From contig NZ_LN913006.1 of assembly GCF_001487165.1 (NCBI RefSeq), positions 62,001 through 126,000 of the forward strand: a stretch of 64,000 bases of DNA. The letters are read 5' to 3'. Each line of letters begins with the position of its first letter. The first letter of the stretch is position 1. Below the pieces are notes generated by a model. That model was not told the DNA's origin. It was given only the letters and a program-made list of their open reading frames with translations, and did no database searches. The stretch is from Blautia massiliensis (ex Durand et al. 2017) (GTDB lineage Bacteria; Bacillota; Clostridia; Lachnospirales; Lachnospiraceae). Below are positions 18,656 to 26,639 of this stretch, one piece after another. The translations under genes were made by a program, and so were the position numbers.

Positions 18656-19578
18656 TAAATCCGATCCTTTCTTGGAGGAGTAGGAGGAAGCTTTTGGACA
18701 ATGGATTCGTTGTAGGCTATCTTTCCATCGCCAGCATCATAAGGAATTTTGGATACCGTATTTTCAGCATACTGTTTGTACCAGGTAGCTCCGTCTACAG
18801 ATTGAACAGTTTCATAGGTTCCCTGGGTAGGAGCCGTATATTGATCGGCATGGTACATAGCAAATTCCCGGCTGTTTCCATTGGAACCGGACTCAACGCC
18901 TGTTATCCTGCCGCCGCCAATCTCAACATTGGTATAGGAATGATCCGTTTTATCTTCATTTTGAATTCCCATGTAGGATTGAAATGCAGAAACAGCTCCA
19001 TCACCTTTGATCGAGCCAACTTGACCATAGTTTCCTTGAGCAATATTGCTGATAACGTTATTGGCAAAATCCCCGCCCTTTTCAAGGGAAGACTGATAGA
19101 GTGCATTTCCGATACTTGGTCCTTCGGTATATCCGGTGGCTGCATTTACCGCAGAACGCTCTGTCTGCCTTCCAACGGCTCCGGCTAATCCTCCGGAAAG
19201 GAAAGAACTTTGTACTGCAGCACTTCCGGGAGAGGAAGAATGGGAACTACTATGGCTTCCACCTCCATGCCCTCGAAAGGAACTTGCAAGACCTCTTCCG
19301 GCGATTAAAAGTTCAGCCATCATATTTCCACCAGTATTTCCAACATTGACTCCCAGACTTGCCATAAAGCTGTCAATCTTTTGAGAAACCTTCAAAAAAG
19401 CAATGGCACACAGAAACCAGATAAAGACATTACCGGTGACCGTTTCTTTTCCCTGTGCATCCACAGCTTGCTGTACCTCTGCTTCTGTAAGTTCAGCGGC
19501 AAAGACCGGCATGGAAGTTACAAGAATCAGGCAAGAAATCAATAGCAGGCTGCAGAGCAGTGTTTTCTTATGTTTCAT
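18655..19578 (-). CDS. Secreted/membrane conjugation protein, Gly-Ser rich
   Basis: This 307-aa protein starts at MKHKKTLLCS after AGGAGGAGATT, has a signal peptide (residues 1-27, ending VFAA) and one further hydrophobic segment (about 47-65). The middle is rich in Gly, Ser and His (GHGGGSHSSSHSSS), and the rest is soluble. It lies between TrbL and the hydrolase and is probably an envelope part of the secretion channel. I do not recognise a named family with confidence. Confidence 0.65.
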   Translation of the reverse strand: MKHKKTLLCSLLLISCLILVTSMPVFAAELTEAEVQQAVDAQGKETVTGNVFIWFLCAIAFLKVSQKIDSFMASLGVNVGNTGGNMMAELLIAGRGLASSFRGHGGGSHSSSHSSSPGSAAVQSSFLSGGLAGAVGRQTERSAVNAATGYTEGPSIGNALYQSSLEKGGDFANNVISNIAQGNYGQVGSIKGDGAVSAFQSYMGIQNEDKTDHSYTNVEIGGGRITGVESGSNGNSREFAMYHADQYTAPTQGTYETVQSVDGATWYKQYAENTVSKIPYDAGDGKIAYNESIVQKLPPTPPRKDRI

Positions 19579-19591
19579 AATCTCCTCCTTC

Positions 19592-20302
19592 CTAGAGTGA
19601 TAAAGGGTTTGCAAGGAATGTTCCGACCATGGAAGTAAACAGCCGCAAACACCAGGCGTTCATTAAAAGCAAAAAGAACTGTCCGCCGAGCATACGGCAC
19701 CAGCTCTTAAAAACATTTCCGGTAGCCTGGGAAGCACCCGTGGAAAACGCAACAGGTGCGGTGTAGACCAGAACTCCAAGCAGTATGTAACGTTCCGCAG
19801 CTTCAAAAAGCAGCTTGATGTAATTCCAGGCAAGGATCAGTACCAGTATGAGGGCAACAATGGCAACAGCACCGTTGGCACATACCCCCAGGATTACTGT
19901 GATCACAGAGTTGAATTTGGCAAATTCCAGTGGTGGAAGATCTTCAGTCAGAATCCAGCTATACGGGGTTCCTGAAATATTCAATAGAAGATCCACGATG
20001 TCTTTGGCATAAAATGTTAGGAAAAGGAACATAAATGTCCGCAGTGATAATTTGATTGGATCTTCAGCGTCAATCCCTGTCCCCATAAAATAATTCTTAA
20101 AAAGCTGCCAAACCCAGTTTAAAAGGATGAGTCCGATAGCCAATGCCAGAAAAATCTGGTACATTGTTTCCGCTGCTGGAAAATACCGGAGAAAAGTATC
20201 CATGGAACATCCCAGTGCACCCAGAACAGAAGTAGTAATCAAATCCAGAATGTTCATGACCTGTTCGGCAATCCATTCTACAATTCCGTCAAGTATTCCC
20301 AT
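19592..20302 (-). CDS. TrbL/VirB6-like polytopic conjugation channel protein
   Basis: This 236-aa protein starts after AAGGAGGTGGTTCTGTC. It has about five or six membrane segments (for example residues 50-68, 88-108, 128-160, 170-185, 205-225), with polar loops and a C-terminal FKSWCRMLGGQFFLLLMNAW stretch typical of TrbL/VirB6 proteins. It should form the inner-membrane channel. It follows the VirB2-like pilin gene by 24 bp, the usual gene order. Confidence 0.8.
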   Translation of the reverse strand: MGILDGIVEWIAEQVMNILDLITTSVLGALGCSMDTFLRYFPAAETMYQIFLALAIGLILLNWVWQLFKNYFMGTGIDAEDPIKLSLRTFMFLFLTFYAKDIVDLLLNISGTPYSWILTEDLPPLEFAKFNSVITVILGVCANGAVAIVALILVLILAWNYIKLLFEAAERYILLGVLVYTAPVAFSTGASQATGNVFKSWCRMLGGQFFLLLMNAWCLRLFTSMVGTFLANPLSL

Positions 20303-20326
20303 GACAGAACCACCTCCTTATCTGCA

Positions 20327-20707
20327 TTATCCATTCCACTGCCCGCCGGCAAAGAACGGTGTGATGTAAGCCATGATAAATCCCAGGCCATTGAGAATAG
20401 CCCATGTGATGATGATTCGTTTGAGCCATGCCCTGGATTCATCCACGGTTTTTCCGGATTTGGAAAAATTCATCAAAAGCAAAGCAACCGATGCAGTTAC
20501 AACAGCCGCAATGGTGGAAATCAGGATAATCTGGTTATATACGTCTTTCATGATTTCTGAAGCTTTGTCCCAGATGGTAGCAGCCATAACTGGTTGTACA
20601 TTACAGGCAATCAGAGTGAAGACAAGGAAGGCAGTATAGAGATATTTTCCATAGTTCCGATGATGTTTCATGCCCGGTGGGGCTTCTTTGTGTACATGGT
20701 TTTTCAA
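20327..20707 (-). CDS. VirB2/TrbC-like pilin or channel subunit
   Basis: This 126-aa protein probably starts with TTG at 20707, 9 nt after GGAGG; an internal Met13 is an alternative. A long positively charged start precedes a signal-like segment (about 24-42, ending VMAA), then two membrane helices (about 55-80 and 93-115), the VirB2/TrbC layout. It opens the promoter-proximal end of the T4SS gene run and has a terminator-bearing leader directly upstream. Confidence 0.72.
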   Translation of the reverse strand: MKNHVHKEAPPGMKHHRNYGKYLYTAFLVFTLIACNVQPVMAATIWDKASEIMKDVYNQIILISTIAAVVTASVALLLMNFSKSGKTVDESRAWLKRIIITWAILNGLGFIMAYITPFFAGGQWNG

Positions 20708-20722
20708 GTAAATGAACCTCCT

Positions 20723-20785
20723 TCATAAAAAGAGGGCAAAGTGAGATCTTTCACTTTGCCCTGGCTTATAGTTTTCCTGCCTCAT
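20723..20785 (-). CDS. Possible 20-codon leader peptide overlapping a terminator
   Basis: An ATG at 20785 opens a 20-codon frame (M-R-Q-E-N-Y-K-P-G-Q...) that ends at 20723, so its last codons lie in the terminator hairpin (20733-20762) ahead of virB2. Translation through it would unfold the hairpin, as in attenuation leaders of Tn916-type elements. There is no good ribosome site, only GAAG, so this is tentative. Confidence 0.3.
   Translation of the reverse strand: MRQENYKPGQSERSHFALFL
20725..20762 (-). terminator. Intrinsic terminator in the leader of virB2
   Basis: On the minus strand AGGGCAAAGTGA pairs perfectly with TCACTTTGCCCT (12-bp stem, 6-nt loop), followed by CTTTTTAT. It lies less than 20 nt before the virB2 ribosome site, so transcripts from the promoter at 20934-20962 must pass it. 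Confidence 0.85.
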
Positions 20786-20857
20786 AAAAGCTTCAATCCG
20801 GTCAATACGGAGGAACGCTTATTCTATATTTAGTTGTGATACTCCTTTCCATGCACT

Positions 20858-20911
20858 AAAAAACGCAGCTTGCACCAGAGAAGAGGCATTCCCTGGAAAG
20901 CTGCGTTTCGC
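20858..20911 (-). terminator. Second intrinsic terminator in the virB2 leader
   Basis: On the minus strand AAACGCAGCT...CCAG pairs with CTGG...AGCTGCGTTT, then a run of six T. It lies about 25-75 nt after the predicted transcription start, upstream of the 20725-20762 terminator. Two terminators in tandem suggest regulated readthrough. Confidence 0.75.
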
Positions 20912-20933
20912 TACATATAATTTTGACAGTATC

Positions 20934-20984
20934 ATTTTAACATGGGTAGATTTTCCTGTAAATCGCAGAAGTGTGCCAAGTTGA
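20934..20984 (-). promoter_or_regulatory. Promoter and conserved box, copy 1
   Basis: On the minus strand TTTACA (20962-20957), a 17-bp spacer and TAAAAT (20939-20934) form a good housekeeping-type promoter aimed at virB2. The 24 nt at 20961-20984 (plus strand AATCGCAGAAG...AAGTTGA) recur identically at 51463-51486. AACATGGGTA (20939-20948) recurs at 51441 with the same 22-nt offset. The box lies at and upstream of the -35, where an activator or repressor could bind. Confidence 0.7.
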
Positions 20985-20985
20985 G

Positions 20986-21176
20986 TCAAGCATGAGAAAG
21001 AATAATGACACGATAAAAATGAAAGAATTCCAAATAGGAAAAAAAAAAGGACGAATTATACAATAAATATGGTGGTTTGTGCTGCTAACATATATTATGT
21101 AAGACAACAAGCAAGTAATGTGGTCTATTAATAAGGATACATATACGTTTACAAAATAAATACGAGGAGGGAAGGT
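20986..21176 (+). other. Intergenic leader of block II
   Basis: The AT-rich stretch begins with sequence that still resembles the corresponding place before block IV: CCAAATAGGAAAAAAAAAA here, CCAAATAGAAAAAAAAAA at 51511. The likeness then fades. A promoter for the block II genes should be here, but I cannot choose one reliably. The first gene has a clear site, GAGGAGGGAAGGT. Confidence 0.4.
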
Positions 21177-21775
21177 ATGACAGTTATAGAATATAAAAAA
21201 TATTTTGAAAGACTTAAAGGAGAAGGAGATTTTTCAAGATTAGGAAAAGTTTTTAAAACAAAAGAGAAATACTATTTTTTTGATACAGGAACAGGAAAAA
21301 TCTTGGAATGTACTGAAATAGAATATAATATTTTAAAACAGCTAGGGGAAGAAAATACTCTTGATGTCAAAAAGTTAGAGTATTCGTTAAAAGATATACA
21401 AGCTGCGATAAATGATATAATTTCAATGGTTAAAAAAGAGAATATACTTAAAGCAACACCATTAGAGAAGTTTGAAGGAGAACATTTTGAGGATTTAACA
21501 CAAAGTATTCCTCAAAATATGAGACAGGTAGTGTTAGAAGTTACAGAAAATTGTAATCTCAGGTGTGATTATTGTATATATCAAAATTCTTTTTCAGGCT
21601 TTAGAGATTTTAGTCCACGAAGTATGAGTGAAGAAACAGCAATTAAAGCTATAGATTATATACTCAAAAATAGTTATAGGGATGAGATTTATGTGGGGTT
21701 TTATGGTGGAGAACCATTACTTAAGTTTGACTTGATTAAGAAATGTGTATCGTATGCGTTGGAGTATTATGCAGA
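21177..21775 (+). pseudogene. 5' part of a radical SAM maturase gene broken by a RIT element
   Basis: The start at 21177 follows GAGGAGGGAAGGT. Residues 1-95 look like an N-terminal precursor-recognition (PqqD/RRE-like) domain. The radical SAM motif CNLRCDYC follows (about residues 124-131), then FYGGEP. The frame leaves host sequence after EYYA and runs into the RIT terminal repeats, stopping at 21809. Joining base 21775 to 25284 restores the frame as E-Y-Y-A-E-N-R-G-E-K-K-V, so the two parts were one gene of roughly 500 codons. Confidence 0.88.
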
Positions 21776-21790
21776 TATCGGCATAATCCC

Positions 21791-21819
21791 CCATATGCCG
21801 ATATTTTAGAAATGCCGAT
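21791..21819 (+). repeat. Left terminal inverted repeat of the RIT element
   Basis: CCATATGCCGATATTTTAGA begins a 29-bp sequence that is exactly reverse-complementary to 25254-25282. It holds two ATGCCGAT units; an inverted unit lies just outside at 21776-21783. Confidence 0.9.
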
Positions 21820-21921
21820 TTTTGCCTTTCTGAAATATTGGATTTACAGGACTTTATAAATATATCGGCATTTCTTACTATAGAGATGTAACCAGTCATC
21901 GCTATAGAAAGGAGACCGTGT

Positions 21922-23208
21922 ATGATAAAATCCTACCCGTTACTAAAACCATTAACTGATCAGCTCATGAAGGAGGTGAGAGCCTACGGGATACTGGAAG
22001 TGTCTTTAGAACAGTATCAGATTGTTTGTAACTCGATAGTACGCTTTGCGCAGTCATCACAGGTTGATTCCTACAGTCCGGAGTTGATGGATTCCTACAA
22101 GGACAATCTTGATACCAGGTGTTCTTCCGGTGAGATATGCAAGGAATATCATCGATTCCAACTGCGTGTTATGCGTATGCTATCTTCACTTGCGGAAAGC
22201 GGCATTGTTGATTTTTCGAGCACTAAATCTCATCCGCTCAAGTACATTGTATCCGACGAGACAAGCAGCCTCGTGGAAATAATTCTCAATAGTTACCCTA
22301 TCAGCAATGCAACAAAAAAGGATCTTCGAGCCCCTACCAGACATTTTTTGTGGTACGCTGAACAGTTCGGGATAAAGCCGCAACGTATTGATGACACTAT
22401 AGTCATGTCATTCCTAATTAATGAAGTACTGGTTTCGAACAGCGGCAGTACCGGACGTACATTAAGGTGTGTAAAGTACGCCACGGAATACCTTCGGGCT
22501 CATGGGAATGATTGCCTGCACCGTGATTATACTCTTCTGAAGCTGAAAAATGATCACCGGCGTATTATCCCGGCCTATTCTGAAGAAGAGATTTCGGGAA
22601 TAGCCCAGGCAGCTGATACAGATAGCACCATTGGAAAGAGGGATCTTGCGATCATACTTGTTGCATACTGCACAGGGCTTCGCGGAATCGACATCATAGG
22701 CATTAAGTTATCAGATATAGACTGGCACAATCACAAAGTGTCAGTAGTGCAGTCAAAAACTCATACGCCAATCGTATCTGAACTAAACGGTGCCACCTTG
22801 AACGCCCTTGCTGATTATATCCTCGACTGGCGTCCTAAATGCGATATTCCTGAGGTTTTCGTAACAGTAAAGGCTCCGTATCGAAGACTGTCAAAGGGAT
22901 TTGGCAGTATGATTGACAAGTATTGCGAAAAAGCAGGCGTATCCAAAATCGCATTTAGAGGATTCCATAGTTTACGGCGTTCCTTTGAAACGGTTATGGT
23001 GTCAAGAGGAGTTCCCATTGAAACCGTGTCCCAGATGATGGGACATAAATCCATTATTGAGGATAAACCGTACATCACACACGATACACACCAGATATCA
23101 TTCGTGGCAATGGATTTTTCGGATGTGCCTATTACCAGCGGGTTCTATTTTGGACATACAGGACATACAGAAAGTACCGGATCCCTGGAGGGAGGTGCTG
23201 GAGCATGA
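21922..23208 (+). CDS. Tyrosine recombinase, first of the RIT trio
   Basis: This 428-aa site-specific recombinase starts after AAAGGAGACCGTGT. The C-terminal catalytic domain shows the first Arg in CTGLRGIDI, the H-x-x-R box in FHSLRRSFE, then MMGHKS and a Tyr candidate in KPYITHD. The N-terminal part (about 1-170) would be the DNA-binding domain. Its stop overlaps the start of the second recombinase (ATGA), as is typical of RIT operons, where all three enzymes are thought to work together on one element. Base composition is more GC-rich than block II around it. Confidence 0.88.
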   Translation: MIKSYPLLKPLTDQLMKEVRAYGILEVSLEQYQIVCNSIVRFAQSSQVDSYSPELMDSYKDNLDTRCSSGEICKEYHRFQLRVMRMLSSLAESGIVDFSSTKSHPLKYIVSDETSSLVEIILNSYPISNATKKDLRAPTRHFLWYAEQFGIKPQRIDDTIVMSFLINEVLVSNSGSTGRTLRCVKYATEYLRAHGNDCLHRDYTLLKLKNDHRRIIPAYSEEEISGIAQAADTDSTIGKRDLAIILVAYCTGLRGIDIIGIKLSDIDWHNHKVSVVQSKTHTPIVSELNGATLNALADYILDWRPKCDIPEVFVTVKAPYRRLSKGFGSMIDKYCEKAGVSKIAFRGFHSLRRSFETVMVSRGVPIETVSQMMGHKSIIEDKPYITHDTHQISFVAMDFSDVPITSGFYFGHTGHTESTGSLEGGAGA

Positions 23209-24158
23209 CCCTTGACAAAAAACTCAATGACGCATTTGAGGAGATGATGAAATATCGCCAGTCCATTGGATACGCCACCGCTACATATAGGAGTTCGGTT
23301 CCTCCATTTATAAACTTTTGTGTAAAAAACCATCCCCTGTCTGCCCGCATTACCCAGGAAATGGTAGACGAGTGGCTCATTTATTATCCTTATACTGTCA
23401 ACAGCAAAGCCGCCTTCCTCTCTCTCCTGCGGGAGTACACGAAATACCTGAACTTCCTTGGATATGATGATTATATACCGGATGACGATTATGTAGTAAA
23501 GCGCATAGCTTTCAATCCGTACCTGTTTACGGATGATGAACTCTCCGGGTTATTTAAAACGATTGACTCATATGTTGGCAAAACCTGTGGGAAAAGATAT
23601 CTGCCAGAGATTGTGCTTCCTGTGTATAGCCGGTTGCTTTACTGCTGTGGTCTTCGCCCACAGGAACCACCTGCGATACGAACAGAGGATGTAAACCTGA
23701 TTACAGGAGACGTTTATATACGACAGTCCAAGAGGCACAAGGATCGGCACATCATTATGTCAGAGGATATGCGCGCACTCTGTCAGAAATACGATTCCGT
23801 AGCAGGAAAGAGGCAATGGTTCTTTCAAAAATGGGACGGCACACCATATGAAGCATCGTGGTACAACCAGGTATGGAGGAACCTGATCTCAAAGAGTGGC
23901 ATTTCATGGAAGGGGGCTCCAAGACCTTATGATCTGCGGCACGCTTTTGCTTCGCGTAATATAATCCGCTGGATAAACAATGGGAAGGACGTGATGGAAT
24001 TATTGCCGTACCTTTCGGCATATATGGGGCATTCAGAACTCACATCAACGCTTTATTATATCCACCTTCTTCCAGAGAATCTGCGCAAGTCCAAAGCTGT
24101 AGACTGGGCTCTCCTTTCCCAGGTTTATGGAAAGGGGGTTCTGGAAGATGAGGATTAA
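23205..24158 (+). CDS. Tyrosine recombinase, second of the RIT trio
   Basis: This 317-aa recombinase begins at ATG overlapping the preceding stop, after GGAGGGAGGTGCTGGAGC. Catalytic landmarks are Arg in CCGLRPQE, YDLRHAFASRN, YMGHSELTSTLYY. It is shorter than its two partners, with a reduced N-terminal domain. All key residues seem present, so it should be active. It belongs to a translationally coupled three-gene unit with 21922-23208 and 24148-25191. Confidence 0.88.
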   Translation: MTLDKKLNDAFEEMMKYRQSIGYATATYRSSVPPFINFCVKNHPLSARITQEMVDEWLIYYPYTVNSKAAFLSLLREYTKYLNFLGYDDYIPDDDYVVKRIAFNPYLFTDDELSGLFKTIDSYVGKTCGKRYLPEIVLPVYSRLLYCCGLRPQEPPAIRTEDVNLITGDVYIRQSKRHKDRHIIMSEDMRALCQKYDSVAGKRQWFFQKWDGTPYEASWYNQVWRNLISKSGISWKGAPRPYDLRHAFASRNIIRWINNGKDVMELLPYLSAYMGHSELTSTLYYIHLLPENLRKSKAVDWALLSQVYGKGVLEDED

Positions 24159-25191
24159 AGCTAAGGATCCACACCTTGTATCGCTTATGGGTGAATTTAT
24201 GAGAATCTACCTTCCGGGTGTCAGGAATCGCGATAAAGACACAATTGACTCGTACAGATATAGCATAAATCTGTTTGTGACATACCTTGAATCAGAACAA
24301 AAGGTGACTGTCCTAACGATGCAGTCATCTGACTTCAGCCAGAAAAACATAGTAGAATTCATGGCTTGGCTGAAATCTGAACGCAATAACGTGGCACCGA
24401 CCATAAACCATCGCCTGTCAGACCTGCGGGGATTCTGCAAGTACCTTTATAAAAAGAACGCTATCTCCCTTGATGCGTATGAGGCAATCCGCGAGATAAG
24501 CGATGTTGATGATGAAAGGATTCTCGATTTTACATGGCTTTCAGTTAATGATGTGTACCTGGTTCTTAAAAGTACAGATAGCAACCGTGAAGCTGTAAGA
24601 GATCGTTTTCTCCTGTCGCTTCTGTATGAAAGCGGTGCACGGATAAATGAGGTATTGTCACTAAAACTCCTTGATATTAAAGCGACATCCAACGGGGAGG
24701 CTGATGTCCATTTCTACGGAAAAGGAAAGAAACATAGGATTACACCCTTATCCAAGGAAATATGGAGCCAGTTTGAAGATTACTGCGAAAAATATCATCC
24801 AGACAAGACTTCGGAGAACCTGGTGTTTTATTCTTTCCGAAATGGCCAGAAAAACAAAATGTCCAGTGATAATGTCAGCCGTATACTTGTAGGATGTGAA
24901 GCAGAGGTTCGCAAAAGCAATCCGGATCTAGTCCATCTGCATTCGCATCTTTTCAGAAGGACGAGGGCAATGCACCTGTATCAGGCGGGGGTGCCTCTCC
25001 CTACTATATCTGAATGGCTTGGTCATTCGAATATAGAAACGACTCGTTTCTACGCCAAGGTTACTGAAGAGATGAAGAGGGAAGCACTGCATAAGCTTAG
25101 CGATAGCGACAGATCCGTCTTTAAGGATGATGTGGTGTTCAAGTATGCCAATGACGAAGATGCTATCAAGCGGCTTTGTGGATTAAAATAA
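24148..25191 (+). CDS. Tyrosine recombinase, third of the RIT trio
   Basis: This 347-aa recombinase starts at ATG 24148, 9 nt after AAAGGGGG; an in-frame ATG at 24127 lacks a site. It overlaps the second recombinase by 11 bp. The classic XerC/D-like layout is clear: Arg in ESGARINEVLSL, HLFRRTRAMHL, then WLGHSNIETTRFYA with the Tyr nucleophile. The stop lies directly before a subterminal ATGCCGAT unit of the right end. Confidence 0.9.
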   Translation: MRIKAKDPHLVSLMGEFMRIYLPGVRNRDKDTIDSYRYSINLFVTYLESEQKVTVLTMQSSDFSQKNIVEFMAWLKSERNNVAPTINHRLSDLRGFCKYLYKKNAISLDAYEAIREISDVDDERILDFTWLSVNDVYLVLKSTDSNREAVRDRFLLSLLYESGARINEVLSLKLLDIKATSNGEADVHFYGKGKKHRITPLSKEIWSQFEDYCEKYHPDKTSENLVFYSFRNGQKNKMSSDNVSRILVGCEAEVRKSNPDLVHLHSHLFRRTRAMHLYQAGVPLPTISEWLGHSNIETTRFYAKVTEEMKREALHKLSDSDRSVFKDDVVFKYANDEDAIKRLCGLK

Positions 25192-25253
25192 ATGCCGATA
25201 GTTTATTAACCATGCCTGATATTGGGTCAGGCATGGAATCTTATAGAAATTTT

Positions 25254-25282
25254 ATCGGCATTTCTAAAATATCGGCATATGG
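25254..25282 (-). repeat. Right terminal inverted repeat of the RIT element
   Basis: This is the exact reverse complement of 21791-21819. A subterminal ATGCCGAT unit lies at 25192-25199, mirroring ATCGGCAT at 21864-21871 on the left. Confidence 0.9.
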
Positions 25283-25283
25283 A

Positions 25284-26205
25284 GAATCGAGGTGAAAAAA
25301 AGGTAACATTTTCTATGACAACAAATGGAGTATTAATGACAGAGGAAAAAGCAGAATACTTTGCATCCATTCCAGAATTTAGTTTAATGTTTAGTATTGA
25401 TGGTGATGAAAAAACACATAATGAACATCGAAAATTAGAAAATGGTAGAGGATCCTTTGAATTGTCTTTAAAAGGTTTCCAAAATGCTTTAAAAGCTTAT
25501 GGAGACAGACGTAAGATGATATCGGTAAGTACGGTTGTCAGCCCTCCATATACAAAAGAAAAATTCGAGGATATGCAAGGATTTTTTGAACAATATGCAA
25601 AAGATTTAAATATGAATTGTACATATGTAGAACTTTCGGAAAATAATGCTCCGATATATACAGAAGAAGAAAGGGAGAACTTGGAAAATCGGATGCCACT
25701 CCTGGCGTGGGATAAACAGAAAACACCATCAGAAAAAGAGAAATCATTTACATATTATCCACAAATAGGAGCATTTATGGGAATTCATACCCGACCGATT
25801 TGTGATGAGCCATTCGTGTGGCACAAATTTAATGGGTGCTGTGTTCCTGGTACACGTCGTTTGTATGTTACAACTGAGGGAAAATTTTTAGCATGTGAAA
25901 GAATTGGAGAAGCGCCTAGCATCGGAGATGTGGAAAAAGGATTCGATATAGAGGCTATAAAAAAATACTATATAGATGAATATATGCAGAAATCATTGGT
26001 TGAGTGTCAAAATTGTTGGGCAAGCACTTTGTGTGGGATCTGTTATGCAAATTGCTATGATGCAAATGGATTAAATATGAAGAAAAAAATGGCATGCTGT
26101 GAAGAAGAAAAATACACGGTAGAGCAACAATTAATTTATTATCATGAAATATTAGAAAATAATCCAGAATTGTTAGAACCATTAAATCACATGATTGTAA
26201 CTTAA
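25284..26205 (+). pseudogene. 3' part of the radical SAM maturase gene broken by the RIT element
   Basis: In the frame of an artificial ATG at 25279, the sequence continues the enzyme from N-R-G-E-K-K-V-T-F-S-M-T-T-N-G. It carries the SPASM region: FNGCCVPGTRR, FLACERIG, and the cluster CQNCWASTLCGICYANCY before KKKMACCEEE. It reaches the natural stop at 26205 with no other lesion, so precise excision of the RIT element would restore a full-length maturase. The Cys-rich precursor follows at 26256. Confidence 0.85.
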
Positions 26206-26255
26206 GAGCAATCTAAAAGTTTACAATAAAAATAAAATGGAAAGGTGGTGAAAAC

Positions 26256-26492
26256 ATGAGAGTTGTCAATCCGATGGGAAGAAAAATCGACACCAGTGTA
26301 GAGGCAAACAATATAGCTAGAGGATGTACATGCGGTACATGGAGTAATTATTCAGGTACAAGAACGACAAGTGATTCCTGCAGCCATTGCGGATGTAATT
26401 GTAGAGATGCAAGTGGTGAAACTACAAAATATAGCACTAATAATTACAAAGATGCAAGCACAGCAGGAAGAAAATCACCAGTAGCGTATTAA
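26256..26492 (+). CDS. Cysteine-rich RiPP precursor peptide (block II)
   Basis: This 78-aa peptide starts after AAAGGTGGTGAAAAC. Its leader is about residues 1-22 (MRVVNPMGRKIDTS...). Six Cys sit at 24, 26, 42, 45, 47 and 49 (GCTCG...DSCSHCGCNC), followed by a Ser/Thr/Asn/Lys-rich tail. Such Cys-dense cores are typical substrates of SPASM radical SAM enzymes that make thioether links (sactipeptide or ranthipeptide type). The adjacent broken maturase, M16 peptidase and exporter support this. Which ring pattern forms cannot be read from sequence. Confidence 0.82.
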   Translation: MRVVNPMGRKIDTSVEANNIARGCTCGTWSNYSGTRTTSDSCSHCGCNCRDASGETTKYSTNNYKDASTAGRKSPVAY

Positions 26493-26523
26493 AAGTATTT
26501 GAGAAACGCAAGTGAATGAGGAT

Positions 26524-26574
26524 AGAGGGGTATTTACTCATAAGTTTTTGAGGTAATATCCCTTTATTTTCTAA
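26524..26574 (+). terminator. Hairpin after the block II precursor
   Basis: GAGGGGTATTTACTCA and TGAGGTAATATCCCTTT pair with small bulges, followed by ATTTTCT. It probably limits transcription into the peptidase and exporter genes so that the precursor is made in excess. Confidence 0.6.
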
Positions 26575-26639
26575 AAATATATGTTTTTAGCCTGATCTTA
26601 AAAGAAGATAAGTAACAGCAGTTTCATTGGAGAATGAGT

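Larger units (their letters stand above)
21776..25283 (+). mobile_element. Recombinase-in-trio (RIT) element inserted in the radical SAM gene
   Basis: Three overlapping tyrosine recombinase genes fill this roughly 3.5-kb segment. Perfect 29-bp inverted repeats lie at 21791-21819 and 25254-25282, built from the unit ATGCCGAT and its reverse. Further copies of the unit lie at 21776-21783, 21864-21871 and 25192-25199, so the left end has an extra 16 bp outside the symmetrical repeat. Host sequence on the two sides joins in frame with a shared GA dinucleotide, which places the insertion exactly. The exact crossover base within GA cannot be fixed. Confidence 0.85.

Noticed and set aside
21922..25191. 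The three tyrosine recombinases as the ICE integrase
   Set aside because: They are flanked by their own inverted repeats and interrupt a cargo gene; they belong to the RIT element and are far from the tRNA-Cys end.
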